Shown here: piece after piece, positions 48,449-57,876 of the stretch
How positions within the stretch are numbered: the first letter of the stretch is position 1
Layout of the letters: every line of letters begins with the position of its first letter
Assembly: GCF_028368855.1 (NCBI RefSeq)
Contig: NZ_JAQNCY010000001.1
Location: forward strand, 372,001-436,000
From: Leisingera sp. SS27
GTDB lineage: Bacteria; Pseudomonadota; Alphaproteobacteria; Rhodobacterales; Rhodobacteraceae
Reading direction: 5' to 3'
Length of the DNA: 64,000 bases
The notes under the pieces: model-generated
The model's input: only the letters and a program-made list of their open reading frames with translations
Databases searched by the model: none
What the model was told of the DNA's origin: nothing
Made by a program: the position numbers and the translations under genes

Positions 48449-49431
48449 GCGGCGGCCTCCGAGTTTTGTGCGCTCAGCGCCTCCGGCAGCAGGGCCAGCA
48501 CCTCTTGCGGGTTCTTCTCCGTCAGCACTGCGCGGCGCATGGTGGGGCCGGCTCCGGCCTCATCCATGTACCAGCCCAGATGCTTGCGCGCGACGCGCAC
48601 CCCCAGGTCCTGTCCGTAGAAGTCGAGCATCGCCCGGTAATGATCTGAAACCATTTGAATAAATGCATCCCCTTCCGGGATTTCCGGCGCTGGAGTTCCC
48701 CACAGATGATGGGTCACCTCCGCCAGCAGCCAGGGCTTTCCTTCGGCCCCGCGCCCGATCATCACGCCATCGGCGCCGGACTGCTCCAGCGCCTGCCGGG
48801 CAGTGGCAGTATCAACGATGTCACCATTGGCCAGCAGCGGCACAGTCACCGCTTTCTTGACGTCCCGGATCGCCGCCCAGTCAGCGAAGCCCTTGTAGAA
48901 CTGGCAGCGGGTGCGGCCGTGGATCGTCACCATCTGCACCCCGGCCTCACAGGCCCGGCGCGCCACATCCGGTGCGTTCAGGCAATTGTCGTCCCAGCCC
49001 AGCCGGGTCTTCAGCGTGACCGGCACATCCACGGCGCCGACAACGGCCTCGATCAGCTTCAGCGCATGGTCCGGCGTTTTCAGCAGGGCTGAGCCGGAAT
49101 AGCCGTTTGTCACCTTCTTGGCGGGGCAGCCCATGTTGATGTCGATGATCCGTGCGCCCTGCCCGGCAACCTGTTTCGCCGCCTCGGCAATCCAGTATTC
49201 GTCCCGCCCCGCCAGCTGCACCGCGGTGTTCTCTACATCCGCGCTCAGCTCGGCCCGCTCGCGCACGCCCGGCTTGGCCTGCACCATCTCCTGGCTTGCC
49301 ACCATCTCGCTCACCATCAGTCCCACACCAAAGGAGCGGACCAGATCCCGGAACGGCCGGTCGGTGATTCCCGCCATCGGCGCCAAGGCGATGGGCGGGG
49401 ACATGGAGGTGGTTCCAAGCGTGAAGGACAA
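48445..49431 (-). CDS. dusB: tRNA-dihydrouridine synthase B
   Basis: FMN enzyme of 328 residues that reduces specific uridines in the tRNA D-loop. The TIM barrel has APMAGITDRPFR near residue 17, the catalytic Cys102 in DINMGCPAKKV, LKTRLGWDD near 140 and THGRTR-type IHGRTRCQFYKG near 175. Historically called nifR3 because it heads the ntrBC operon, as here. Its promoter lies in the 182-base gap shared with divergent ispDF. Confidence 0.95.
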   Translation of the reverse strand: MSFTLGTTSMSPPIALAPMAGITDRPFRDLVRSFGVGLMVSEMVASQEMVQAKPGVRERAELSADVENTAVQLAGRDEYWIAEAAKQVAGQGARIIDINMGCPAKKVTNGYSGSALLKTPDHALKLIEAVVGAVDVPVTLKTRLGWDDNCLNAPDVARRACEAGVQMVTIHGRTRCQFYKGFADWAAIRDVKKAVTVPLLANGDIVDTATARQALEQSGADGVMIGRGAEGKPWLLAEVTHHLWGTPAPEIPEGDAFIQMVSDHYRAMLDFYGQDLGVRVARKHLGWYMDEAGAGPTMRRAVLTEKNPQEVLALLPEALSAQNSEAAA

Positions 49432-49613
49432 CTGCCTAATCCTTGTGCAACTGAGAGGTTTTTACCCGAAGCCTCTGCTATGCAGCAATGAAATGCGCCT
49501 CCGCAAGCCGCTCCCGGACATCATTTGCCTATTTTTTAATCACATTCCGCCGGGTGATTGCCACTTCCTGCGCCACCTCATAAACAATGCGGGAACTTCC
49601 GCATGAGGACCGC

Positions 49614-50750
49614 ATGACCACAGCCGCCCTGATCGTCGCCGCCGGCCGCGGCACCCGCGCAGGCGGCGGCACGCCCAAACAGTGGCGCCCGCTGAAGGGC
49701 CGCCGGGTGATCGACTGGACGCTGGAATCCTTTGAAAGGGCGGGTGTTGGCCTCACGGTTCTGGTGCTATCACCGGATGACACCGCCGCTTGGGAGGAAT
49801 TCTCCGGCAAACCCGGCCTGATCCTGGCTGAAGGCGGCGCAGAACGTGCAGCCTCCGTTCTGAACGGCCTCAAAGCGCTGGAACCGCACGGCGTGGGCAA
49901 GGTGCTGATCCACGACGCCGCCCGGCCCTGCGTCAGCCCTGCCTTAATCCACAGTATTCTCAACGCCTTGGACGAAACACCTGCTGCAGCCCCGGCGCTT
50001 GCCGTGACTGATGCGCTGTGGACTGGAGCAGACGGCACCGTCACCGGCACCCAGGACCGCAATGGCCTGTTTGCCGCGCAGACGCCCCAGGGTTTCAGGT
50101 TCCAGGACATTCTGTCGGCACATCTTGCCCACCCCGGCGGAGCCGCAGATGATGTCGAGGTTGCACGCGCTGCAGGGCATGACGTCCGCATCATTCCGGG
50201 CGAGCCGGACAACATCAAAATCACCCGCCCCGAGGATTTCGCCCGGGCAGAACGCATTCTGGGAGCAGACATGGATATCAGGCTTGGCAACGGCTACGAC
50301 GTGCACCGGTTCGGCCCCGGCGACAGCGTGATCCTTTGCGGGGTGGAAATTCCGCATGAGAAAACCCTGCAAGGCCACTCCGACGCCGATGTCGGCATGC
50401 ACGCCGTCACCGACGCCATCTATGGCGCGCTGGCGCAGGGCGACATCGGCCAGCACTTCCCACCCTCGGACCCGCAGTGGAAAGGCGCCTCCAGCGAGAT
50501 TTTCCTGCGCCACGCCGCCAATCTGGCGCGCGAGATGGGCTTCACCCTGTCGAACGTCGACTGCACGCTGGTCTGCGAATACCCCAAGGTTGGCCCGCAC
50601 GCCGCCAGAATGCGTGCTGTGATGGCTGAGATCCTGGGCATCGGCGCAGACCGCGTGTCGATCAAGGCCACCACGTCGGAGCGCCTCGGCTTCACCGGCC
50701 GCGGCGAGGGCATCGCCGCCATCGCCACCGCAGCACTGGTGAAACTATGA
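49614..50750 (+). CDS. ispDF: bifunctional IspD/IspF isoprenoid enzyme
   Basis: Fusion of two non-mevalonate pathway enzymes, 378 residues. Residues 1-220 are MEP cytidylyltransferase (Isp[20 protein letters not shown], then [13 protein letters not shown]). Residues 222-378 are ME-cPP synthase (Isp[17 protein letters not shown] with metal Asp/His, [36 protein letters not shown]). The enzyme skips IspE, which acts between them. ATG 49614 chosen. Translationally coupled to pgpA by a 4-base overlap. Confidence 0.97.
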   Translation: MTTAALIVAAGRGTRAGGGTPKQWRPLKGRRVIDWTLESFERAGVGLTVLVLSPDDTAAWEEFSGKPGLILAEGGAERAASVLNGLKALEPHGVGKVLIHDAARPCVSPALIHSILNALDETPAAAPALAVTDALWTGADGTVTGTQDRNGLFAAQTPQGFRFQDILSAHLAHPGGAADDVEVARAAGHDVRIIPGEPDNIKITRPEDFARAERILGADMDIRLGNGYDVHRFGPGDSVILCGVEIPHEKTLQGHSDADVGMHAVTDAIYGALAQGDIGQHFPPSDPQWKGASSEIFLRHAANLAREMGFTLSNVDCTLVCEYPKVGPHAARMRAVMAEILGIGADRVSIKATTSERLGFTGRGEGIAAIATAALVKL

Positions 50751-51253
50751 AGAGATCGCGTCTGGCCTTCCTGATCGGCACTGTGGGCGGCATCGGCTAT
50801 TTGCGTCCGGCCCCCGGCACCTGGGGCTCGCTTGCAGCCCTGCCCATGGCCTATGCGCTGCACCAGCTGGGCGGGTTCCTGCTGCTGGCGCTGGCGACCG
50901 TAATCTGCATGGTCGTGGGTGTCTGGGCGGCGGAAGCGATGACACGCAACCGCGAAAACATGGACCCTTCGGAATTTGTCCTGGACGAGGTCGCAGGGCA
51001 GTTCACCGCGCTTTGGGCGGTGTCCTACCCGGCCTGGGCGCATGACATCGAGATCACCGCGCTTTGGCCGGGCTGGATCGCGGCCTTTGTGCTGTTCCGC
51101 CTGTTCGATATCCTGAAGCCCGGCCCCGTCGGCTGGGCCGACCGGCAGAAGGGCGCAACCGGCGTGATGATGGATGACATCATCGCGGGCATTCTGGCCG
51201 CCATCTGCGTCGCTGCGCTTGCCTTCCTGTCGCACGGCGTATTGGGGATGTAA
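50747..51253 (+). CDS. pgpA: phosphatidylglycerophosphatase A
   Basis: Membrane phosphatase of 168 residues that removes phosphate from phosphatidylglycerol phosphate to give phosphatidylglycerol. PgpA features are [13 protein letters not shown] near residue 18, [16 protein letters not shown] near 76 with the conserved acidic pair, and [15 protein letters not shown] near 122. Three or four membrane segments. Overlaps ispDF by 4 bases; the pncC gene follows after 2 bases. Confidence 0.95.
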   Translation: MKRSRLAFLIGTVGGIGYLRPAPGTWGSLAALPMAYALHQLGGFLLLALATVICMVVGVWAAEAMTRNRENMDPSEFVLDEVAGQFTALWAVSYPAWAHDIEITALWPGWIAAFVLFRLFDILKPGPVGWADRQKGATGVMMDDIIAGILAAICVAALAFLSHGVLGM

Positions 51254-51255
51254 CC

Positions 51256-51747
51256 ATGAGCACGGATGAGCTGATCAGGCGCGCAACGGCTGCCGGCATC
51301 ACCATCGCCACGGCTGAGAGCTGCACCGGCGGTATGATTGCCGCCGCGCTGACGGACATCCCGGGCTCCTCCGCCGTGGTTGACCGTGGCTTTGTCACCT
51401 ATTCCAACGCCGCCAAGATGCAGATGCTGGGGGTGCGCCCCGAAACGCTGGAGGCCGTGGGCGCCGTCAGCGAGGAAGTTGCCGCGGAAATGGCCGAAGG
51501 TGCGGTGCGGAACGCAGGCGTCACCCTGTCCGTCTCCGTCACCGGCATCGCCGGACCCGGCGGGTCAGAGTTCAAACCCGAGGGCCGCGTCTGCTTTGGC
51601 CTGGCCCGCGCTGGCCGGCCGGCCATGACGGAAACCGTGGAATTCGGCGCCATCGGCCGCGCCAAAGTCCGCGCAGCCACCCGTGACCACGCGCTGGAGC
51701 TGCTGGCGCGGGCCGTTTCCCAAATCGAACGCGAAACGGGCAGCTGA
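51256..51747 (+). CDS. pncC: CinA C-terminal family nicotinamide-nucleotide amidase
   Basis: Single-domain CinA-type protein of 163 residues. It deamidates nicotinamide mononucleotide for NAD salvage. The signature TIATAESCTGGMIAAALTDI near residue 15 contains the active Ser/Cys segment, followed by SVTGIAGPGG near 95. The N-terminal molybdopterin-like domain of full CinA is absent, as in E. coli PncC. Last gene of the ispDF-pgpA-pncC group. Confidence 0.9.
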   Translation: MSTDELIRRATAAGITIATAESCTGGMIAAALTDIPGSSAVVDRGFVTYSNAAKMQMLGVRPETLEAVGAVSEEVAAEMAEGAVRNAGVTLSVSVTGIAGPGGSEFKPEGRVCFGLARAGRPAMTETVEFGAIGRAKVRAATRDHALELLARAVSQIERETGS

Positions 51748-51886
51748 CCGGCAGCGGCGCTCAATTTTTCAGCACTTGCAAAAAAGCCCCGTTTTTGTGC
51801 GCCTCCCGCACCCCTGCCGCTTTTTTCTGCGCACGGTCTGCGCTTTCTCCTGACCTCACCGGTTTTTGAGGGGAAGGAACAATCGG

Positions 51887-53068
51887 ATGAACGGAGCGGA
51901 TACCGCATGGATCATAGTGGCCACGGCCCTGGTCCTCTTCATGACACTGCCAGGGCTGGCCCTGTTTTACGGCGGCCTTGTGCGCGCCCGCAATGTGCTC
52001 AGCGTCTTCATGCATTGCTACGCAATTGCCTGTTTGATGAGCGTTCTGTGGCTGGCCTTCGGTTACACCATTGCCTTTGGAAGCGGCACCTCTGGCATCT
52101 GGGGCGGTCTGGACAAGATGTTCCTGAACGGCGTCACCGCCGACAGCCTGTCGGGCACCCTGCCTGAGGTTCTGTTCTTTGCCTTCCAGATGACATTTGC
52201 CATCATCACACCGGCGCTGATCGTTGGCGCCTATGTGGAGCGCGTGGGCTTTGGCTTCGTCCTCGTGTTCTCAGGCCTCTGGATGCTCTTGTGCTATGCG
52301 CCCGTGGTGCACTGGATCTGGGGCGGCGGTTTCCTGGCGGACGGCGGCATCTTCGGCGACGTGGGCGTCAAGGACTTTGCCGGCGGCATTGTGGTGCATG
52401 AAACCGCAGGCCTTGCTGCACTCATCATCGCCTTCTTCCTGGGCCCGCGCAAAAACCGCACCATCCCGCCGCATAACCCCGGCTATGTGATGATCGGCGC
52501 CGCGATGCTCTGGGTCGGCTGGTTCGGCTTCAACGGCGGCTCGCAGCTGGCGGCGGACGGCGGCGCGGCGATGGCACTGACCGTGACCCATATCTCCGCC
52601 GCTACCGCCTCGCTCACCTGGGCGCTGTGGGAAAAGATCAAATACGGCAAGGCTTCCCTTGTGGGCCTGGTCACCGGCACCATTGCGGGCCTCGCCTCAA
52701 TCACCCCGGCCTCCGGCTTTGTCGGCCCAGTGGAAGCACTGATCATCGGTGCCGTCGCCGGCGTGCTGTGCCAGGAGATGGTCAACCTGGTGCGCAACAA
52801 GATGCAGATCGACGACACCCTGGATGTCTTTGCCGTGCACGGCGTCGGCGGCATCTTCGGCACCATCATGATCGCTGTCTTCGGCGCCGGTGCCTGGGCT
52901 GCACAGCTGGGCGCGCTGGTGATCGTCGGCATCTTCACCGCGGTTGTAACCATCGCGCTGGTGAAGATCTCCGCTTTGATCACATCCCTGCGCGTGGATC
53001 TTGAAAGCGAAACCAACGGCCTCGATCTCTCTGTTCACGGTGAGCGCGCATACGACATGAACAGCTGA
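51887..53068 (+). CDS. amt: ammonium transporter Amt
   Basis: Ammonium channel of 393 residues with 11 membrane segments. The twin pore histidines are in GGIVVHETAGLAAL near 169 and VFAVHGVGGIFG near 320. The aromatic gate and GWFGFNGGS near 213 are also present. ATG 51887 has AAGGA 10 bases upstream. There is no cleavable signal. Unlike most amt genes it has no glnK partner beside it, so PII control must come from a distant gene. A UUCG-loop terminator follows. Confidence 0.95.
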   Translation: MNGADTAWIIVATALVLFMTLPGLALFYGGLVRARNVLSVFMHCYAIACLMSVLWLAFGYTIAFGSGTSGIWGGLDKMFLNGVTADSLSGTLPEVLFFAFQMTFAIITPALIVGAYVERVGFGFVLVFSGLWMLLCYAPVVHWIWGGGFLADGGIFGDVGVKDFAGGIVVHETAGLAALIIAFFLGPRKNRTIPPHNPGYVMIGAAMLWVGWFGFNGGSQLAADGGAAMALTVTHISAATASLTWALWEKIKYGKASLVGLVTGTIAGLASITPASGFVGPVEALIIGAVAGVLCQEMVNLVRNKMQIDDTLDVFAVHGVGGIFGTIMIAVFGAGAWAAQLGALVIVGIFTAVVTIALVKISALITSLRVDLESETNGLDLSVHGERAYDMNS

Positions 53069-53122
53069 CCCCGGCCATGACGGATGCCACCACTCACGGC
53101 AGACGGTGCCAATTTGCACCGG

Positions 53123-53147
53123 ACGGGTCCCTTCGGGGACCCGTTTT
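53123..53147 (+). terminator. terminator of amt
   Basis: Nine-pair stem ACGGGTCCC/GGGACCCGT closed by a TTCG tetraloop (53123-53144) with T-rich tail, 54 bases after the amt stop. Confidence 0.9.
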
Positions 53148-53152
53148 CTGTT

Positions 53153-53794
53153 TCAGACCAAGGGAGTTAACAGCCAGGCCTGTTCCAGCGCGCTGCAGCG
53201 TTCGCCGATACGTCCGTCGGCGGCGCGCTCCTCGATCAGACGGATTTCATGACTGACCTGGTAAAGCGCATGCACCGCTGAACCGGGCACCGAAAACGGC
53301 GGCCCGTCCATCAGGGACTGATCATAGTCAAAGCCGATCAGCAGCTGCCTGGCAGTGCCGGTGATCCGGTTCAGATGCGCTGCATAGGCCTGCCGGTCCT
53401 CCGGTGTCACCGCAACCAGCGCTGCCCGGTCATAGACTGCATCGACCTGCCCGATATGCACTGGGGAAAGGTCAAAGAAGTCGCCTGTGTAAAGGGTCAG
53501 TTCGCCTGACTGATAGCGGATTAGCCCATCTGCCTGGCAGACCTCCGGCACCAGCCCCAGCCGGGCAAAGACCGCCTCCACCGCGCCCTGATTGAACTCC
53601 ACACCGGTCACACGCAATCCCTTGGAAAGCCGCCAATCCAGGTCCAGTGCCTTGCCGCAAAGCGGCACAAAGACGGATTGGCCTGCCTCCAGTGCAAGCT
53701 GGGAAAAATGCTTGGTCAGCAAAGAGTTGGGCGCGGCCTCGTGAAACCCTATGCGGTTCTCGCGCCAGCGCGCCTGCCAGAATTCCTGCTCCAT
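53153..53794 (-). CDS. tpm: thiopurine S-methyltransferase
   Basis: SAM-dependent methyltransferase of 213 residues. It can methylate thiopurines, and in some bacteria selenium or tellurium compounds. The start MEQEFWQARWREN at 53794 has AGGA 10 bases upstream; an upstream Met at 53818 lacks a ribosome site. Motifs are FVPLCGKALDLDWL-like (VFVPLCGKALDLDWRLS near 42), GVEFNQGAVEAVF near 65 and VDAVYDRAALVA near 120. Convergent with amt. Confidence 0.92.
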   Translation of the reverse strand: MEQEFWQARWRENRIGFHEAAPNSLLTKHFSQLALEAGQSVFVPLCGKALDLDWRLSKGLRVTGVEFNQGAVEAVFARLGLVPEVCQADGLIRYQSGELTLYTGDFFDLSPVHIGQVDAVYDRAALVAVTPEDRQAYAAHLNRITGTARQLLIGFDYDQSLMDGPPFSVPGSAVHALYQVSHEIRLIEERAADGRIGERCSALEQAWLLTPLV

Positions 53795-53888
53795 TGCGGG
53801 GTGTTCCTTCCATGCCAAATGACAATTCCAGCCGGTGATACGACTTCAGGCCCGCTTGAGGTCAACAGCTATCTCGCGCGGCAGTGCC

Positions 53889-54335
53889 TCAGCTGTAAAG
53901 CTCCGCAGCGCGGCGCTCAAACGCGCGCACGATGCGCTGCATCGCCTCGTTGAAAACCACGCCGATGATGCCCTGCAGCACCGCGTTCTTGAATTCGAAA
54001 TCAACAAAGAAGTCGACGTCGCATGTACCATCCTCGCGCGGGGTGAAAATCCAGTGGGATTTCATGTAGCGGAACGGGCCGTCCAGATACTCTGTGTCGA
54101 TTTTTCTCTCGCCGGGATAAAGAGTTACCCGGCTGCCGAAGCGTTCGCGGAACACCTTGAAGGAGATCACCAGATCCGCCTCCATCACCTCCGCTTCACC
54201 CATCGGCGCACGGCTGCGGATGCGGGCTGCGGCGCACCAGGGCAGGAATTTGGGGTACTGCGCGACATCGGCCACCAGATCGTACATCTGCTGCGCCGAA
54301 TAGGGCATCTGGCGGGTTTCCGAGTGTGTGGGCAT
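53889..54335 (-). CDS. COQ10/RatA-type START-domain protein
   Basis: Single START-like domain of 148 residues. MPYSAQQMYDLVADVAQYPK at 10-29, FLPWC and FRYMKSHWIFTP near 88 are typical of the COQ10/RatA group. Mitochondrial COQ10 binds ubiquinone; the bacterial toxin name RatA rests on limited data, and I prefer the ubiquinone-chaperone reading in an alphaproteobacterium. No antitoxin-like gene is adjacent. It is divergent from hpt and has a 74-base gap. Confidence 0.85.
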   Translation of the reverse strand: MPTHSETRQMPYSAQQMYDLVADVAQYPKFLPWCAAARIRSRAPMGEAEVMEADLVISFKVFRERFGSRVTLYPGERKIDTEYLDGPFRYMKSHWIFTPREDGTCDVDFFVDFEFKNAVLQGIIGVVFNEAMQRIVRAFERRAAELYS

Positions 54336-54409
54336 CTGTCCGCTGATTTTCTGCTACAATTACCGGGCGTGATGTCCTATGTACGCGCGGGAAATTCAAG
54401 GGGGCAGCC

Positions 54410-54955
54410 ATGACACAGCGTCCATATGTCATTGATGTGATGATCTCGGCCAAGGCAATCGCCGCGCGGATCGAGGAGCTTTGCGAGGAAATCCAGAAGG
54501 AATTCGGCAATACCGACAAGCTGGTCGTGGTTGGCCTCTTGCGCGGCAGTTTCGTGTTCATCGCCGATCTGGTGCGGGAACTGGACCTGCCGATTGAGGT
54601 CGATTTCCTGGAGGCGTCCTCTTATGGCGATGCGATGGAGAGCAGCCGGGAAGTCCGTATTCTCAAGGACTTGCGCGGCGCCATTGAAGGGCGTGACGTG
54701 CTGGTTGTGGAGGATATCGTCGACACCGGCCACACGCTGAACCACGTCACTCACCTGCTGCAAAGCCGCAATCCGGCGCGGCTGAAATCCATTGCACTGC
54801 TGGACAAGCCGTCGCGGCGCGAGGTGGAATTCCGCTCTGACTGGGTGGGTTTTGAGATCCCCGACGAATTTGTTGTCGGCTATGGCATCGACTATGCGCA
54901 GCGCAACCGGAACCTGCCGCATATCGGCAAAGTGCGGTTCACCGACGAGGGCTGA
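54410..54955 (+). CDS. hpt: hypoxanthine phosphoribosyltransferase
   Basis: Purine salvage enzyme of 181 residues that makes IMP or GMP from hypoxanthine or guanine and PRPP. The PRPP motif is [16 protein letters not shown] near residue 98, with [16 protein letters not shown] near 41 and KPSRREVEF near 130. AGGGGGC lies about 6 bases upstream of ATG 54410, and a TACAAT box at 54355-54360 may be the -10 region. Confidence 0.95.
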   Translation: MTQRPYVIDVMISAKAIAARIEELCEEIQKEFGNTDKLVVVGLLRGSFVFIADLVRELDLPIEVDFLEASSYGDAMESSREVRILKDLRGAIEGRDVLVVEDIVDTGHTLNHVTHLLQSRNPARLKSIALLDKPSRREVEFRSDWVGFEIPDEFVVGYGIDYAQRNRNLPHIGKVRFTDEG

Positions 54956-54980
54956 ACCGGCCAAGGACCGGGGGTGACAT

Positions 54981-55024
54981 GCGTGCACCCCCTGTACACC
55001 GCCTGTGCACCGCCTGTGCACCGG
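54981..55024. repeat. four tandem 11-bp repeats
   Basis: Four 11-base units, GCGTGCACCCC, CTGTACACCGC, CTGTGCACCGC and CTGTGCACCGG, lie end to end just after hpt. The unit equals about one DNA turn. No spacers are present, so it is not a CRISPR. The rest of the gap to 55210 shows nothing else I can name. Confidence 0.7.
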
Positions 55025-55210
55025 TCAGACACCCTGCCCCGGGGTCTTGTGCAAAACTGCCACAAACAGCGATAAATACAGCGCAATCGGGAACCGGCGA
55101 CCCTCCGCCGGTTTCGGGGCAAGGGCGGCGTATTCCGGCGCAACGGATTTGCCTTTCCCCACCGCCTGCCCCATGTGATTGGCAAACGCAGCGATCACAG
55201 GAGATCCGCC

Positions 55211-55573
55211 ATGCAAAAGTTTCTGACTGCCGCCGCAGCCGCGGCCATGACTCTGACCCTTGCCCCCGCAGCCACCCATGCGGGGCCGCCGAAATGGGCG
55301 CCGGGCCACAGCAACAGCGCCGCCCATTATGCGCCGGGCCAGGTGAAAAAACGCCATCACCGCAAGCACAGCCATGGTCACGATCACGACCATTACGACG
55401 GCCGTATTCGCGGGGACGACTGGGTCTACATTGACGACTACGGCCGCTGGGGGCTGAACCCGCCGCGTGACGGGCACCGCTATGTGCGCCAGGGCGACAA
55501 GATCTTTGAGGTCGTCAAGGACACGCTGGCCATTATCGGCGCAGTGGCCGTTGTTGACGCGCTGGTGAACTGA
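55211..55573 (+). CDS. RcnB-like histidine-rich periplasmic protein
   Basis: Exported protein of 120 residues. Signal peptide cleaved near THA|G (residue 24). Residues 49-61 form a His-rich patch (HHRKHSHGHDHDH), a likely metal site. The conserved end DDYGRWGLNPPRDGHRYVRQ then GDKIFEVVKD matches the RcnB family of periplasmic nickel/cobalt homeostasis proteins. AGGAG lies 8 bases before ATG 55211. A role in metal binding is likely; the metal is not known. Single gene. Confidence 0.85.
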   Translation: MQKFLTAAAAAAMTLTLAPAATHAGPPKWAPGHSNSAAHYAPGQVKKRHHRKHSHGHDHDHYDGRIRGDDWVYIDDYGRWGLNPPRDGHRYVRQGDKIFEVVKDTLAIIGAVAVVDALVN

Positions 55574-55576
55574 CGT

Positions 55577-56719
55577 TCAGCCCAGCAGATTTCTGACGGC
55601 TTGCAGAAAGATCCCGGCTCCGGCCGGGATTGCTGCGTCCGGGAAATCGAAATCCGGGTTGTGCAGCTGCGGCTGCGCCTCCCCGGAGCCCAGCCAGAAC
55701 ATCGCCGCTTTGGCGCATTTGCCGAACTGCCCGAAATCCTCTGACCAGCGCTGGGGATAGTCCCTCATCTGCGCCGGGTTGCCTGCGGCTGTACAGGCGG
55801 CCTGCAACATCTCCACCGCCTCCGGGTGGTTTGTGCAGGCGTCAAACACATCGTCAAATTCGATGGAGAACCCCAGCCCCTCCGCTGCGCAGACCTGCTC
55901 CACCAATGCAGTGGCATCTGCAACGAGCTGATCCATCCGGGGATCCGTCACTGTGCGCAATGTGGCCCAGACCTCGCCCTCGCCGGGGGCGATGCCAAAG
56001 GTCGCTTCACCCAGCCGTGCATGGGTCAGGGTGACCAGCGCGAACTCCGGCCCCAAATCACCGCCGCTGCCCAGGGCAACCAGCCCCGGCAGCAGCCGGG
56101 ACATCGCACCGGCAGGCGACACCCCGTCCTGCGGCGCGGCTGCGTGAGAGGTCTTGCCAACCAGCCTGATGCGCATTCCGCGCGACGCGCAGTTGGCAGC
56201 ACCGGAACACAAGGCCACCTGCCCCACCGGCAACCCCGGCAGGTTGTGCAAAGAAAAGGCATAGTCCGGTGCGATCTGCCCGAAATCCGGATCGGCGATC
56301 ACTGCCGCGGCTCCCTTGCCGGTTTCCTCAGCAGGCTGGAACAGCAGCACGGCGCGGCCCCGCGCGGGGCGTTGTGCTGCCAGATCCTGGGTCAGCGCCG
56401 CCACCATCGTCATGTGGCCGTCGTGGCCGCACAGGTGGCCGCGGCCCGCATGGGTGGAGCGGTAGGGCTGATCCGACAGTTCCTCAATCGGCAGCCCGTC
56501 CAGCTCGCAGCGGATCAGGACCGTGGGGCCGTCTTCCCTGCCCTCATAAACCGCCGCAACACCGTGGCCGCCGAGGCCGGTCAGCAGCTGGTCGGCGGCG
56601 TGCCCGCGCAGATAGTCTGCCACCATGGCCGCGGTCTTTTCCTCGGCGCCGGAGACTTCGGGGATCTGGTGCAGGGCTTGGCGAAAGGCGCTGAGCTGCG
56701 CCAGACGCTCAGGCGTCAT
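55577..56719 (-). CDS. M20-family amidohydrolase (hippurate hydrolase-like)
   Basis: Dinuclear metallo-amidohydrolase of 380 residues that removes acyl groups from N-acyl amino acids. The metal-binding segment [15 protein letters not shown] is near residue 97. [14 protein letters not shown] near 128 holds the catalytic Glu, and [15 protein letters not shown] near 190 is the lid-domain histidine region. Natural substrate uncertain; hippurate or an indole conjugate is a guess. Its start overlaps the lipA stop by 4 bases, so it is expressed with lipA. Confidence 0.9.
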   Translation of the reverse strand: MTPERLAQLSAFRQALHQIPEVSGAEEKTAAMVADYLRGHAADQLLTGLGGHGVAAVYEGREDGPTVLIRCELDGLPIEELSDQPYRSTHAGRGHLCGHDGHMTMVAALTQDLAAQRPARGRAVLLFQPAEETGKGAAAVIADPDFGQIAPDYAFSLHNLPGLPVGQVALCSGAANCASRGMRIRLVGKTSHAAAPQDGVSPAGAMSRLLPGLVALGSGGDLGPEFALVTLTHARLGEATFGIAPGEGEVWATLRTVTDPRMDQLVADATALVEQVCAAEGLGFSIEFDDVFDACTNHPEAVEMLQAACTAAGNPAQMRDYPQRWSEDFGQFGKCAKAAMFWLGSGEAQPQLHNPDFDFPDAAIPAGAGIFLQAVRNLLG

Positions 56720-57669
56720 GCCAGGCCCAGCTTCTTGTTGCGGGCCTCACGCAGGCGGGCGAAATCGTCGCCGGCATGGTAGGAGGACCGGGTGAGCGGG
56801 GTTGCCGAGACCATCAGGAAGCCCTTGCCATAGGCGGCTTTTTCATAGGTCTTGAACTCCTCGGGCGTCACAAAGCGGTCGACCGCGTGGTGCTTGGGCG
56901 TCGGCTGCAGATACTGGCCGATGGTCAGGAAATCGATGTCGGCGGCGCGCATGTCATCCATCACCTGCTTCACCGCCTGCGCATCCTCGCCCAGGCCGAC
57001 CATGATGCCGGATTTGGTGAACATCGACGGATCCAGCTCCTTGACCCGCTGCAACAGGCGCAGGGAGTGGAAATAGCGCGCGCCGGCACGCACTTCGGGG
57101 TAAAGGCCCGGCACGGTTTCCAGGTTGTGGTTGAAGACATCTGGCCGCGCCTCGACCACGGTTTCCAGCACCGAGGGATCGCATTTCAGGAAGTCCGGGG
57201 TGAGGATTTCAATGGTGGTATTCGGCGAGCGGTGGCGCACCGCGCGGATGGTCTGGGCAAAATGCTCTGCTCCGCCGTCCTCGATATCGTCGCGGTCAAC
57301 AGAGGTGATCACCACGTGGTTGAGACCCAGTTTTTCAACCGCATGGGCGACGCGGCCCGGCTCAAACGCATCCAGCGCCTCGGGCGGCTTGCCGGTGGCG
57401 ATGTTGCAGAAGGAACAGGCGCGGGTGCAGACCTCACCCATGATCATCATGGTGGCGTGGCCCTGGCTCCAGCATTCGCCGACGTTGGGGCAGCCCGCTT
57501 CCTCGCAGACCGTGGTCAGCTTGTTGTCGCGCATAATCTTGTGGGTTTCGGCATAGCCTTTGCCGCCCGGCGCCTTGACCCGGATCCAGCTTGGCTTCTT
57601 GGGCTGAGCATTGTCGGGACGATGCGCCTTTTCGGGGTGGCGCTGCTCCGGGATCTTAAGGTCTCTCAC
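56716..57669 (-). CDS. lipA: lipoyl synthase
   Basis: Radical-SAM enzyme that inserts two sulfurs into the octanoyl chain on lipoate-dependent enzymes. The auxiliary cluster is [12 protein letters not shown] near residue 55, the radical-SAM cluster CTRACSFC near 82, and the terminal [10 protein letters not shown] is the conserved RSSY end. I chose the GTG at 57669, giving 317 residues (MRDLKIPEQ): GGAAGGG sits 8 bases upstream, and related proteins begin at this point. An ATG at 57738 is possible but has a weaker site. Confidence 0.95.
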   Translation of the reverse strand: MRDLKIPEQRHPEKAHRPDNAQPKKPSWIRVKAPGGKGYAETHKIMRDNKLTTVCEEAGCPNVGECWSQGHATMMIMGEVCTRACSFCNIATGKPPEALDAFEPGRVAHAVEKLGLNHVVITSVDRDDIEDGGAEHFAQTIRAVRHRSPNTTIEILTPDFLKCDPSVLETVVEARPDVFNHNLETVPGLYPEVRAGARYFHSLRLLQRVKELDPSMFTKSGIMVGLGEDAQAVKQVMDDMRAADIDFLTIGQYLQPTPKHHAVDRFVTPEEFKTYEKAAYGKGFLMVSATPLTRSSYHAGDDFARLREARNKKLGLA

Positions 57670-57677
57670 GTGGGTTT

Positions 57678-57684
57678 CCCTTCC
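57678..57684 (-). promoter_or_regulatory. ribosome site that decides the lipA GTG start
   Basis: GGAAGGG on the minus strand, 8 bases before GTG 57669. It is stronger than the site before the alternative ATG at 57738. Confidence 0.6.
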
Positions 57685-57876
57685 GGCCTTTGGCTTTGTG
57701 AGCGGTTTAACATAGCTGATCTGGCTTGGCACGGTCATATCGTCAACCCTGCCCTGCCTCCTTGTCATGGCTCAAACTCCGCAAATGTGCCGTTTTCCTT
57801 TGCCAAAGCGGCGCAGCGGGACACATAATTCCCGCAAGCAAGCACGTTTCAACGGAGATCATTCAGGGAGGGACGC

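Noticed and set aside
51770-51815. Terminator or NtrC site between pncC and amt (AAAAAAGCCCCG followed by TTTTT)
   Set aside because: Only a weak A-T stem with a bulge is present and no clear NtrC dyad. It may be a decayed terminator, but the evidence is too thin.
53889-54335. RatAB toxin-antitoxin pair
   Set aside because: No RatB-like partner is adjacent; the protein fits the COQ10 ubiquinone group equally well.
54981-55024. Possible CRISPR or integration site because of the tandem repeats
   Set aside because: Units are adjacent without spacers and only 11 bases long; no cas or integrase gene is in the window.
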